Shown here: piece by piece, positions 7,725 through 16,205 of the stretch | Layout: each line of letters begins with the position of its first letter | Position numbering within the stretch: the first letter of the stretch is position 1 | Origin: JAPLJU01 sp036725345 | GTDB lineage: Bacteria; Desulfobacterota; Syntrophia; Syntrophales; UBA2192 | Assembly (NCBI GenBank): GCA_036725345.1 | Contig: DAIMEJ010000011.1 | Coordinates: 1 to 64,000, forward strand | DNA: 64,000 bases | Reading direction: 5' to 3' | Position numbers and translations under genes: made by a program | Notes under the pieces: generated by a model | Databases searched by the model: none | The model's input: the letters and a program-made list of their open reading frames with translations, nothing else | What the model was told of the DNA's origin: nothing

Positions 7725-8516
7725 ATGCAGATTGACTTGGGATCGTTTTTGCAGATCGACTGGAATCTGGCATTTTTTCTGTCTTTCCTGAATATCATCT
7801 TCATCAATTTGATCCTTTCAGGGGACAACGCCGTGCTCATCGCTATGGCAGTACGAAATCTTCCGAAAAGCCAGCGGATGAAGGGCATAACGTTCGGATC
7901 AGCGGTGGCCATTTTCCTGAGAGTGGTACTGACCTATTTTGTAGCCATGTTGCTCGAAGTCAGCTACATAAAACTCGCAGGCGGCTTCTTGATTTTGTGG
8001 ATTGCCATCCAGCTGTTCATGGAGGCTGACCAGGGCGGCGGCGATGAGAAAGACGTGACGACTATGTTGCAGGCGATCAAGATCATATTGATTGCAGATA
8101 TCACAATGTCGCTCGACAATGTCCTTGCCGTAGCCGGGGCGGCCGGGGGAAACGCAGTCCTCCTGATCTTCGGCCTGCTCGTGAGCATACCCATCGTCAT
8201 ATTCACGAGCAATCTTATCTCGACCCTGATGGACAGATATCCCAGCGTCATCGTGCTGGGTGGCGCCATACTCGGCAAGGTTGGCGGGGAAATGGTTGTG
8301 ACGGATCCTGCTGTTGAGCGCTGGTTCCATCCCTCCCGGACGACAGAATACATCGTTCAGACGATCTGCACCATTGGCGTGGTATTGGTCGGAAAGCTCT
8401 GGATGAGATGGAAGATTGCCAAGGCGGAGCGGGAGGTCGCGGCAGAAGAACTCGCGCACGAGCCAACCGGCGATCCGGCTAGCGAACAGGAGCGTGCACC
8501 TCATCCCCGTCAGTGA
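7725..8516 (+). CDS. TerC-family integral membrane protein (YjbE/Alx-like)
   Basis: A 263-aa polytopic membrane protein of the TerC family, whose studied members (Alx, YceF, MeeF/Y) export Mn2+ or help metallate exported proteins. The two family signatures with acidic residues in the membrane are present: ILSGDNAVLIA (Asp34) and MSLDNVLAVAG (Asp131). The C-terminal 35 residues are hydrophilic and rich in Glu/Pro. A kinase-like pair follows only 16 nt downstream, so the three genes are probably co-transcribed. I looked upstream for a yybP-ykoY Mn2+ riboswitch and did not find its conserved bases. Confidence 0.85.
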   Translation: MQIDLGSFLQIDWNLAFFLSFLNIIFINLILSGDNAVLIAMAVRNLPKSQRMKGITFGSAVAIFLRVVLTYFVAMLLEVSYIKLAGGFLILWIAIQLFMEADQGGGDEKDVTTMLQAIKIILIADITMSLDNVLAVAGAAGGNAVLLIFGLLVSIPIVIFTSNLISTLMDRYPSVIVLGGAILGKVGGEMVVTDPAVERWFHPSRTTEYIVQTICTIGVVLVGKLWMRWKIAKAEREVAAEELAHEPTGDPASEQERAPHPRQ

Positions 8517-8532
8517 AACCAGTGGAGGATCT

Positions 8533-9366
8533 ATGGCCATTCTATCCATTACATATGAGTTCGGAAGCGGTGCGGAAGAGATCGGCCGCGCGATCGAGAA
8601 AAAATTGGGATACGAGTACTTAGCGCTGGGCCGAATTCGGAAAGAGGCCTCTCAAGCAGGCAAAAGGTGGGAACGCTTCGGTGAGGAGTATGGGGAGGCC
8701 AAGCCCAATATATGGGAACGGTACGATTGGTCCTTCATGGGTTACATGGCCTTGGGTCAGAGTGTCATTCTGAACCATGCCATGAAAGACAACGTCGTGA
8801 TTATGGCAAGGGGTTCCGGTTATCTGCTTGGCGGGATTCCCCATGTTCTCAGAGTCCGAATTGTAGCACCTTTGGAAAAGAGAATCGAGCGCGTGATGAC
8901 GAGAGAGAACATCAGTTGGGAAAATGCGAGTCTTCTCGTCAAACAGGCGGACTACGAAATCGCTTCAACTCTCCGCCAGCTGTATGGGAAAAAGTGGGAC
9001 GACCCGGAGAGCTATGAGGTCAGGTACGACACCAGTGCACAGAGTAACGATCAAGTCATCGATGCGATCATGAAACTCCTCGCGGCGAAAGACAATCTGA
9101 AGACGCAGGCTGCACAGGGTGAACTCGAAATGAGAGCACTCGCTGCAAAGATCAAGGCCGTTATCCTGACCAATCCGGATTTCCTCATCCCGACCTTGGA
9201 AGTGGAAGCTGCGCAAAACGGGATCATTCTGCGTGGCATTGCGCGAAGTATCCGGGAACACAAAGCCATTGACGCAGAAGTCAATAGAACGCGCGACCGC
9301 GTCCCGGTCACCTGCGAGATTCATTACCGGGGGGTTAAATCCATCAAGCCTCACCGAATGGTATGA
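8533..9366 (+). CDS. Cytidylate-kinase-like protein with BON-like C-terminal domain (paralogue 1)
   Basis: A 277-aa protein. Residues 1-170 match the cytidylate kinase-like family: MAILSITYEFGSGAEEIGR gives the shortened P-loop (G11-S-G13), followed by a VVIMARGSGYLL segment and VRIVAPLEKRIERV. Residues about 213-270 read like a BON domain (TLEVEAAQNGIILRG, then paired helix), the fold used for phospholipid or ligand binding. GGAGG precedes ATG 8533; an upstream start would run into terC. The canonical lysine of a P-loop kinase is absent, as in many members of this family, so catalytic activity is uncertain. About 100 nt separate it from its paralogue. Confidence 0.75.
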   Translation: MAILSITYEFGSGAEEIGRAIEKKLGYEYLALGRIRKEASQAGKRWERFGEEYGEAKPNIWERYDWSFMGYMALGQSVILNHAMKDNVVIMARGSGYLLGGIPHVLRVRIVAPLEKRIERVMTRENISWENASLLVKQADYEIASTLRQLYGKKWDDPESYEVRYDTSAQSNDQVIDAIMKLLAAKDNLKTQAAQGELEMRALAAKIKAVILTNPDFLIPTLEVEAAQNGIILRGIARSIREHKAIDAEVNRTRDRVPVTCEIHYRGVKSIKPHRMV

Positions 9367-9464
9367 TTCTCTGCTGCATGGAAATACGGCGAAATGTCAT
9401 TGGAGGTAACGAGTAACAAGATGGCAGAGCAGTCTTGATGTCATGGAGAACCTTTGGGGGAATT

Positions 9465-10280
9465 ATGGCAATCTTATCTATTTCGAGCGAGTTTGGAACC
9501 GGAGCCCTGGAGATCGGGCGCGAGTTACGAAATTATTTCGGCTATGAATACATCGGGATCGGACGGCTGCTTCGTGAGGCCAAGGAGGCTGCGAAACAGA
9601 TGAACCTGTTTGTCGCAAAGGGCCGCCAGGAATCGATTGATAGCTGGGGAGGGAATGAATTCATGTCCTTCATGGCAATGTTACACAGCGTGATACTCGA
9701 ACATGCCGCGAAGGATAACGTAATCCTCCTGACGAGGGGCAGCAATTACCTCGTCAAGGGAATTCCTCATGCACTCGGGATCCGCATCGTCGCACCCTTG
9801 GATTACCGGATCGAACGGTTCATGAAAAAGGAAGGGGTGAATCGGGAAACGGCCAGACTTCTCGTGAAACAGGCTGACCGGGAGATAGACTGTGCTCTTC
9901 ATATTGCCTACGGTAAAGGATTGGATGACCCGGAGGCTTACGAAATCAAGTTTGACACCGGCACACAGAAACAAGAGGAGATCGTGGAAATCGTGAAGAA
10001 TCTCCTTGAGTCGAAAGATGCTCTGAAGACGCCGGAGGCACAGAAACTGATCCAGATGAGAGCTTTAGTAGCGCGAATCAAAGCTAAAGTTGTCATAAAC
10101 CCCGGCTTCTATTCCACGACACTGGAGATGGAGATCAAAGGGGATGGAATCCTGCTTCGGGGCGTGGTCAGTGGGAAGGCAGAACAGAAGGAGATCGAAA
10201 AAGAAGCCCGGGAAATTGCACGTTCCGTACCCCTGATCTGTGACCTTGATTGCCAGAGTACACGGAAGAAAAAAAGTTAA
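9465..10280 (+). CDS. Cytidylate-kinase-like protein with BON-like C-terminal domain (paralogue 2)
   Basis: A 271-aa tandem paralogue of the preceding gene with the same order of segments: MAILSISSEFGTGALEIGREL at the P-loop, VILLTRGSNYLVKGIPHALGIRIVAP (given here only as landmarks VILLTRGSNYLV and RIVAP), and a BON-like tail from about residue 211 (TLEMEIKGDGILLRGVV). The ribosome site is GGGGGA. The pair has diverged through most of its length, so the duplication is old and both copies appear maintained. The function is unknown; the link to TerC and a P-type ATPase hints at ion or envelope stress. Confidence 0.75.
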   Translation: MAILSISSEFGTGALEIGRELRNYFGYEYIGIGRLLREAKEAAKQMNLFVAKGRQESIDSWGGNEFMSFMAMLHSVILEHAAKDNVILLTRGSNYLVKGIPHALGIRIVAPLDYRIERFMKKEGVNRETARLLVKQADREIDCALHIAYGKGLDDPEAYEIKFDTGTQKQEEIVEIVKNLLESKDALKTPEAQKLIQMRALVARIKAKVVINPGFYSTTLEMEIKGDGILLRGVVSGKAEQKEIEKEAREIARSVPLICDLDCQSTRKKKS

Positions 10281-10297
10281 AGAGCGGGAGACCATAC

Positions 10298-10636
10298 ATG
10301 AAGCAAGTTCGCTTCGCTGATAAAAACGATATCCTGAAAAGCATTGCTTTTTTTGAGAAAGATCTGCGCGTATGTCCGTTTTTATATCGAGTCAATCGGC
10401 AAGTAGATATCCCCGATATCCTGTCACGATTGAAATTGAGTTCCATGGTGAATTTTATGAGATTCTTTAATGATTCCGAAAGATTACATGAATCAAATTT
10501 CGCGTTGACAGCAGTTGGAAAAAATGATTTTATTCTTTTCCTTCAACCACCTTTGCCGGCGCGGCATTTTTTTTTGAATAAATCAACGGCTCGGCATTCA
10601 GCAGCACAGAACAAAAGATTAATCACGGGAAGGTGA
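10298..10636 (+). CDS. Doubtful small reading frame (hypothetical, maybe a remnant)
   Basis: A 112-aa frame with a GGGAG ribosome site 17 nt after the second kinase-like gene. The first 60 residues look protein-like (FADKNDILKSIAFFEKDL) but I recognise no family. A hairpin-plus-T9 terminator lies inside the last third, where composition becomes Lys/Arg/His-rich and unstructured, so the gene may be a truncated remnant that reads through its old 3' end. Confidence 0.35.
   Translation: MKQVRFADKNDILKSIAFFEKDLRVCPFLYRVNRQVDIPDILSRLKLSSMVNFMRFFNDSERLHESNFALTAVGKNDFILFLQPPLPARHFFLNKSTARHSAAQNKRLITGR
10554..10575 (+). terminator. Short rho-independent terminator after the TerC/kinase-like cluster
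   Basis: TGCCG-GCG-CGGCA stem-loop followed directly by T9. It closes the 7.7-10.3 kb transcript and separates it from the P-type ATPase gene. Confidence 0.65.
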
Positions 10637-10687
10637 AAACACCCTTATTTCCGAAGGCATGTTATCAAATTGGATGGAGAGGCGAAG

Positions 10688-13300
10688 ATGATCAACTGGC
10701 ACCAGAAAGGGTACAAGGACGTTTTAGAAGAGCTTAAAGTTCCGGCGGAGGGCCTCCATTCGGACGAGGCCCAAAGGCGGCTCGCCCAGTACGGTCGCAA
10801 TGAACTGGTGGAGAAGGGAAAGCGAACGGTGCTGGCGATGATTCTCGATCAGTTCAAAGATTTCATGATCATCATTCTGATCGCCGCCGCCGTGGTTTCG
10901 GGCTTCCTGGGGGAAGTGGCCGATACCATCGCCATCATCGTGATTGTCCTTCTGAACGCCGTCCTCGGTGTCAGCCAGGAGTACCGTGCCGAGAAAGCCA
11001 TGGAAGCCCTCAAAAAGATGGCCGCTCCCGTTGTGCGGGTCTTCCGCGACGGCGGTGTTACTTCCATCCCGGGCGCCGAGATCGTCCCGGGGGATCTGGT
11101 GCTTCTCGAGGCGGGGGGCATCGTCCCGGCCGATATGCGGCTCACCGAGGCAGCCGTGCTCAAAATCGAGGAAGCGGCCCTCACGGGTGAGTCGGTCCCG
11201 GTGGAAAAACACACCCGCCCACTGCACGAGGAGATGCTTTCTCTGGGAGACCGGTCGAACATGGTATACAAGGGCACGGTGGTCACCTACGGACGGGGAA
11301 CCGGAGTGGTCGTGGGAACGGGGATGAACACGGAACTCGGGAAGATCGCCACGATGCTCCAGGAAGAGGAGGAAGTCAAGACACCCCTCCAGAAGCGCCT
11401 CACCGTCTTCGGAAAGAAAATCGCCGTGGCGATTCTTTTTATCTGCGCCTTCATCTTCGGCATCGGGCTCCTGCGGGGGGAGCCGGCCGTGCTCATGTTC
11501 CTCACGGCCGTATCGCTTGCCGTTGCCGCCATTCCCGAGGCCCTGCCCGCCGTCATCACCATCGCCCTCGCCCTGGGGGCGCGCAAGATGGCGGATGACA
11601 ATGCCCTGATCCGGAAGCTGCCCGCCGTGGAGACCCTGGGGTCGGTCACCTATATCTGCTCCGACAAGACGGGGACCCTCACACTGAACCGCATGACCGT
11701 CGAGGAGATTTATGCTGACGGCACCCTGTACAAGAGCACTGACCCCGGCATCAGGCGGTTCGACCAGTTCATGAAGGCCCTGGCCCTGAGCAACGACGCG
11801 CTTCCCTACGTCATCGACGAGGGTTCCGTCGGGGTCACGGGGGATCCGACGGAGATCGCCCTCTACCAGGTCGCCTATGATCACGGGTTCATCAAAGTTG
11901 ACCTTGAAAAGGAGCACCCCCGGGTGTCCGAGATACCCTTCGACTCGGACCGCAAGTGCATGACGACGTTCCACCGCTGGCCGGGGGGCTACATGGCCCT
12001 CACGAAGGGAGGGGTCGACGTCATGCTCGAGAAGACCGTCAACGTGCTCGAGGGCCAAAAGCTGGCGCCCATCAATACCGACGAGATCAGCCGCGTGAAC
12101 GACCGGATGGCCGAAGAGGGCCTTCGCGTCCTGGCTGTAGCCGCGCGGCTCTGGAACCAAGTGCCCGATGATCTCTCACCGGAAAATGTGGAGCAGGGGC
12201 TCACCTTCCTGGGTCTCGCGGGCATGATGGACCCGCCCCGCGAGGAGGTCCGCCAGGCCGTTTCCCTCTGCAAGTCCGCCGGCATCCGGCCCGTGATGAT
12301 CACGGGCGACCACCCGCTGACGGCGCGTTCCATCGCCCGGCGCATCGGAATGATCGATGACGGGGCGGGCGTGTTGACCAATCGGGACCTGGACCGGCTT
12401 TCTCTCGAGGAGTTCGAAAAGGGTGTGGAGGACATCCGGGTCTACGCCCGGGTGATCCCGGAACAGAAGCTCAAGATCGTTAAGGCTCTCCAGGACAAGG
12501 GGCAGGTCGTCGCGATGACGGGCGACGGCGTGAACGACGCCCCGGCGCTCAAACGGGCCGATATCGGGGTCGCCATGGGCATCACGGGAACGGATGTCTC
12601 GAAGGAAGCCTCCCACATGATCCTCCTGGACGATAACTTCGCCACGATCGTGAAGGCCATCCAGGAAGGCCGGATGATCTACGACAACATCCTGAAGTTC
12701 ATCAAATATCTCCTGTCCTGCAATGCCGGCGAGGTTCTGACGCTCTTCCTGGCCCCGCTCTTCGGGCTGCCGCTGCCCCTGATGCCGATCCAGATCCTCT
12801 GGATGAACCTCGTGACTGACAGCCTTCCGGCCCTTGCACTGGCCGTTGAGCCCATCGAGGGCGATGTGATGAACCGGCCGCCGCGGGACCCGAGGGAAGG
12901 CATCTTTGCCCGCGGGCTGGGCATTTTCTGCATCTGGGTGGGCCTGCTCATGGCGGCTCTCTGTATCGGCGTTCAGTACTTTGAGTTATCAGCGGGAAAC
13001 GAGGACTGGGAGACCATGGTCTTCACGGTCATTGTCTGGAGCCAGCTGACGACGGCCCTGGGAGTCCGTTCAGAAAACCAGTCCCTGTTCAAGATCGGGC
13101 TCTTCAGCAACAAGGCCATGCTGGGGGCCGTGCTCGTGGGCGTGGTTCTGCAGTTCGCGGTGATCTACGTGCCCTCTCTGAACCCTATATTTGACACGAA
13201 ACCCCTGACGGCCGGCGAACTCCTGATCTGTACCATCCTGGCCTTTGTCCCCCTCGTCGCGATCGAAATTGAAAAATGGATAAAACGCAGAAGAGCGTGA
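10688..13300 (+). CDS. SERCA-type cation-transporting P-type ATPase (probably Ca2+)
   Basis: An 870-aa P2A-type ATPase of the inner membrane. The phosphorylated Asp326 lies in SDKTGTLT; the actuator TGES is in the first third; the hinge is GDGVNDAPALK. Ion-site residues of SERCA are all present: Glu284 in PEALP (M4), Asn679 and Glu682 in NAGEV (M5), Asn707, Thr710 and Asp711 in NLVTDSLPA (M6). This supports Ca2+ export; Mn2+ (PMR1-like) is possible. ATG 10688 has GGAGAGG at the right distance; an ATG at 10670 adds six residues. Confidence 0.88.
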   Translation: MINWHQKGYKDVLEELKVPAEGLHSDEAQRRLAQYGRNELVEKGKRTVLAMILDQFKDFMIIILIAAAVVSGFLGEVADTIAIIVIVLLNAVLGVSQEYRAEKAMEALKKMAAPVVRVFRDGGVTSIPGAEIVPGDLVLLEAGGIVPADMRLTEAAVLKIEEAALTGESVPVEKHTRPLHEEMLSLGDRSNMVYKGTVVTYGRGTGVVVGTGMNTELGKIATMLQEEEEVKTPLQKRLTVFGKKIAVAILFICAFIFGIGLLRGEPAVLMFLTAVSLAVAAIPEALPAVITIALALGARKMADDNALIRKLPAVETLGSVTYICSDKTGTLTLNRMTVEEIYADGTLYKSTDPGIRRFDQFMKALALSNDALPYVIDEGSVGVTGDPTEIALYQVAYDHGFIKVDLEKEHPRVSEIPFDSDRKCMTTFHRWPGGYMALTKGGVDVMLEKTVNVLEGQKLAPINTDEISRVNDRMAEEGLRVLAVAARLWNQVPDDLSPENVEQGLTFLGLAGMMDPPREEVRQAVSLCKSAGIRPVMITGDHPLTARSIARRIGMIDDGAGVLTNRDLDRLSLEEFEKGVEDIRVYARVIPEQKLKIVKALQDKGQVVAMTGDGVNDAPALKRADIGVAMGITGTDVSKEASHMILLDDNFATIVKAIQEGRMIYDNILKFIKYLLSCNAGEVLTLFLAPLFGLPLPLMPIQILWMNLVTDSLPALALAVEPIEGDVMNRPPRDPREGIFARGLGIFCIWVGLLMAALCIGVQYFELSAGNEDWETMVFTVIVWSQLTTALGVRSENQSLFKIGLFSNKAMLGAVLVGVVLQFAVIYVPSLNPIFDTKPLTAGELLICTILAFVPLVAIEIEKWIKRRRA

Positions 13301-13378
13301 GAACCCGGTCAGGATTTTATCTAAAAAAAGAAAATCGTCCGGAGTGGTGAGCAGACCAGCGGGCGGTCATTAAGAAAG

Positions 13379-13412
13379 CCCCGTGGCGATTTCAGCCACG
13401 GGGTTCCCTTTG
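13379..13412 (+). terminator. Terminator after the P-type ATPase
   Basis: Stem CCCCGTGGC / GCCACGGGG with a 7-base loop, followed by the modest T-run TTCCCTTTG, 79 nt after the ATPase stop codon. Confidence 0.6.
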
Positions 13413-13450
13413 ATTCGGACGGCCGATCATCGGAGCGAACAATCCGAGTC

Positions 13451-13506
13451 CCCCCCATCCCGCAGATGAGCATCGTCAGCCCGAAGGTCGTGTTGTCCAT
13501 CTCCAT
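13451..13506 (-). pseudogene. Truncated second copy of the oadG-like gene
   Basis: Read on the minus strand from ATG 13506, 56 bases match the start of the oadG-like gene at 5481 at 54 positions. Both mismatches are silent third-codon changes (GAT/GAC, ACA/ACG), so the encoded first 18 residues are identical. A GGGAGG ribosome site remains upstream. Homology stops abruptly after the ATGGGGGG tract, inside the membrane segment, and no oadB follows. It is best read as the remnant of a second decarboxylase locus cut off by a rearrangement. Confidence 0.75.
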
Positions 13507-13826
13507 GGATCCGCACCTCCCGCGATGAATCGACGGCATCGACCCGAAGGCATTCTCCCCCTATAGAGATTCAGCGTCAGAAAATACCGTCATCCGACTT
13601 CCTTTTTCCATGACCCGGGCAGCATGCTTCTGCCGCGGGCACAGCGAAGCCGCTATCCCGCCTGTCTCAGGCGATCAAAGTCGGCGGAACATATACAATC
13701 TCTCCCCTATTGGCGATATAGTTTTTGGAATTAATGGCACGAGAAAATGGGCGGGGAGTTTTGGTGATGCGTGAACAATTTCAGTCGGAAAACCGGAAGG
13801 GGGAAACGGACCACCCTCTGACATAG
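13507..13826. other. Intergenic region without a recognised gene
   Basis: About 320 nt between the oadG relic and the end of the cysteine fusion gene. I see no open frame with family resemblance, no tRNA and no clear terminator for the minus-strand gene at 13827. Confidence 0.5.
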
Positions 13827-16145
13827 TTACTTGTTCCTCCAGGCAGTACCCTCGGGGGTATCCTGCAGGATAATTCCCATTTCGGAGAGTTTCCGGCGGA
13901 CCTCGTCGGCTTCCTTCCACTGGCCTTTCTGACGCATTTCTTCACGCTGTCTGATGAGCGTCGAGGCCTCGAGGCTGAGCCCCTCCTCTTCGAAGCTCAT
14001 GATGCCCAGTACGGCGTCGATTCCCCTGAGAACTTCCAGAACCCTGTTCCGCTGAACGACATTCAACAGATTCCGGGAAAGGGACCCGTTGACCTTCTTG
14101 ACGAAACCAAAGAGGGACGCAAAAGCGGCCGATACGTTCAGGTCATCGTCCATCCCTTCGACAAATCCGTTTTTCACATCGTAAACGTACTGGTCTATAT
14201 CGGGATCGCCCGGCCCGGGGGTGAAGTGGATGAGCCGCTGGACGAACTCGTCCACCTTCCGGACGGTGTTTCTGGCCGTATCAAGGGCCCCGAAGGAAAA
14301 CTTCAGGGGTTTGCGGTAATGGGAGCTGAGCAGAAAATAGCGGATTTCCTTTCCCCTGAAGCCGCGGCCCTCAAGGTCCTCGATCGTGAAAAAATTGTTC
14401 AGCGACCGGGACATCTTTTTCCCGTCCATCATGACGAGTTCCGAATTCAGCCAGTAGTTCGCCAGGCGCTTCCCCGTGGCGGCCTTCCCGATGGCCATGA
14501 CATTTTCGCAATGCGGAAAGACGAGGTCGGAACCGCTGCAATGGATATCAAAGGTGTCGCCGAGATATTTCATCGAGATGGCCGCGCACTCCAGATGCCA
14601 GCTCGGCCGAACGTTTCCCCAGCGGGTCTTGAAATAGATCCCTCTTTTCAGTTCGGCCAGGTTGGACCGCCTGAGGAGGGTGAAATCGACGGGGCTGTCT
14701 TTCTCGTAATCGTCGACGTCGACCGTTCTTTCCTGCTGGACCTTGCCGAGATCGATATGCGAAAGGCGCCCGTAGTCTTCGAGCTTTGATATGTCGAAGT
14801 AGACAGACTTGAGTTTTTCGTAAGCAAACCCTTTCTCCACCAGTTTCTCCGAGAGCTGGAGCATGGCATCGATGTTTTCGCTTGCCTTCGGGTAATGGGG
14901 CTCGCGGCGGATATTCAATTTCTCCATGCCCGCGACGAACTCCCTGAAAGACCGCTCCGTGAACTCCGACATGTCCATGTGCTCACGGTCGGCGCCCTTG
15001 ATGGCCTTATCGGAAATATCGATGACGTTGGTAATGTTCTTCACCCGGTATCCCTTGTAGACAAGATACCGGATCAGAAGATCCGAAAAAACGAAGCGGC
15101 GATAGCTGCCGATGTGCGGCACAAGATGAACCGTGGGACCGCAGGAATGAATCAGGATCTCCTGAGGGTTGATGGGCTGGAAGAACTCCCTGGTCCGGCT
15201 GAGCGTGTTGTAGAGCCTGAGCGTTGACCTTTCCTTGTCGGCGAAGAGTTCCGTGCTCAGGTAACGCTCCGCGCCGTCGGGAAGGATCACCACGATGAAC
15301 CCCTCGTCCAGGGTCCTGGCCTTTTCCACCGCCACGTGCATAGCGGCCCCCGAACTCATCCCGGCGGAGATGCCCTCCTCGCGTAAAAGCCTCCTCGCCA
15401 TCTCAAAGGCATCTTCATCCAGGATATTCACCTTCTCGTCCAGGCGGCTCCGGTCGTAAATACCGGGCTGGTAGGACTCTTTCATGTTCTTCAAGCCCTG
15501 AATCTTGTGCCCGATGTAGGGCTCCACGCCTACAATGCGGATTGCGGGGTTATACTCCTTGAGTTTTTTCGACAGACCCATGGCTGTCCCCGAGGTCCCC
15601 AGGGAGGCAACGACCATCGTCACCCTTCCCTCCGTCTGTCGCCATATCTCTTCGGCCGTTCCGTGATAATGCGCGGCGACGTTGTCCTCGTTGTTGAACT
15701 GGTCCGCCAGGAAATACTTGTCGGGGTTTTCCCGCATGAGCCTGTAGGCTTCCTCGATGGCGCCGTCGGTCCCGAGCGCAGCGGCCGTGAACTTGAGTTC
15801 CACCCCCAGGGCTTTCAGGATTTTTTTCCGCTCCTCGCTCGCGGACTCGGACATGGTCAGGCATAGCCGGTAACCTTTGGCGGCGGCCACCATCGCCAGC
15901 CCGATCCCCGTATTCCCGCTCGTGGCCTCCAGGATGACCCTGTCTTTCGTGAGTTCTCCCCGCTCTTCGGCCCTTTCGATCATGTAAAACGCCGTGCGAT
16001 CCTTGATGGACCCCCCGGGGTTGAAACTCTCCAGTTTCGCGTAAATCCGGACCTTTCCGGCGGGATTCAGCCTGCGAATCTCCACCAGCGGGGTGTGGCC
16101 GATTGTTTTGAGTATGTTTTTGAAGGTTTCTTTCACGGTGTCCAC
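13827..16145 (-). CDS. Fused cysteine synthase / cysteinyl-tRNA synthetase
   Basis: A single 772-aa frame. Residues 1-305 are a PLP cysteine synthase (CysK/CysM): LESFNPGGSIKDR with PLP-Lys48, SGNTG (76-80), GTSGT (183-187) and GMSSGA. Residues 308-772 are a full-length class I CysRS: Cys335 in CGPTV, HIGS (344-347) in place of HIGH/HIGN, WHLEC with Cys520, FPHCENV (543-549), KMSRS (577-581), and the usual C-terminal ADEVRRKL...DTPEGTAWRNK. It could make cysteine and load it on tRNA-Cys. Two changes stand out: at the usual zinc-ligand Glu there is Val549, and Cys546 replaces the second His of HHENE. The start is GTG 16145, with no clear ribosome site and a terminator just upstream. Confidence 0.88.
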   Translation of the reverse strand: MDTVKETFKNILKTIGHTPLVEIRRLNPAGKVRIYAKLESFNPGGSIKDRTAFYMIERAEERGELTKDRVILEATSGNTGIGLAMVAAAKGYRLCLTMSESASEERKKILKALGVELKFTAAALGTDGAIEEAYRLMRENPDKYFLADQFNNEDNVAAHYHGTAEEIWRQTEGRVTMVVASLGTSGTAMGLSKKLKEYNPAIRIVGVEPYIGHKIQGLKNMKESYQPGIYDRSRLDEKVNILDEDAFEMARRLLREEGISAGMSSGAAMHVAVEKARTLDEGFIVVILPDGAERYLSTELFADKERSTLRLYNTLSRTREFFQPINPQEILIHSCGPTVHLVPHIGSYRRFVFSDLLIRYLVYKGYRVKNITNVIDISDKAIKGADREHMDMSEFTERSFREFVAGMEKLNIRREPHYPKASENIDAMLQLSEKLVEKGFAYEKLKSVYFDISKLEDYGRLSHIDLGKVQQERTVDVDDYEKDSPVDFTLLRRSNLAELKRGIYFKTRWGNVRPSWHLECAAISMKYLGDTFDIHCSGSDLVFPHCENVMAIGKAATGKRLANYWLNSELVMMDGKKMSRSLNNFFTIEDLEGRGFRGKEIRYFLLSSHYRKPLKFSFGALDTARNTVRKVDEFVQRLIHFTPGPGDPDIDQYVYDVKNGFVEGMDDDLNVSAAFASLFGFVKKVNGSLSRNLLNVVQRNRVLEVLRGIDAVLGIMSFEEEGLSLEASTLIRQREEMRQKGQWKEADEVRRKLSEMGIILQDTPEGTAWRNK

Positions 16146-16151
16146 TCAAGC

Positions 16152-16175
16152 AAAAAAGGGGGTCGTCGGACCCCC
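16152..16175 (-). terminator. Terminator between the DUF1178 gene and the cysteine fusion gene
   Basis: On the minus strand: GGGGGTC-CGAC-GACCCCC then T6. It ends only 6 nt before the GTG start of the fusion gene, so either the fusion gene is expressed by read-through (attenuation) or its translation start is dictated by an RNA end that this hairpin controls. Confidence 0.75.
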
Positions 16176-16205
16176 TCGATGATAATCACGTTTGCGGGTT
16201 TAAAA

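Noticed and set aside
9398..9417. Shared 12-mer TTGGAGGTAACG before the second kinase-like gene and before the oadG-like gene (5464-5475)
   Set aside because: It includes a Shine-Dalgarno core, which makes a chance match likely; no wider similarity was seen.
10724..12160. 478-aa open frame on the minus strand
   Set aside because: Antisense to the P-type ATPase, whose catalytic motifs are intact on the plus strand; the His/Asp/Gly-rich translation is a shadow.
13321..13539. 72-aa minus-strand frame treated as an intact gene
   Set aside because: Only residues encoded by 13451-13506 match the oadG-like gene; the rest runs through the ATPase terminator and is not protein-like.
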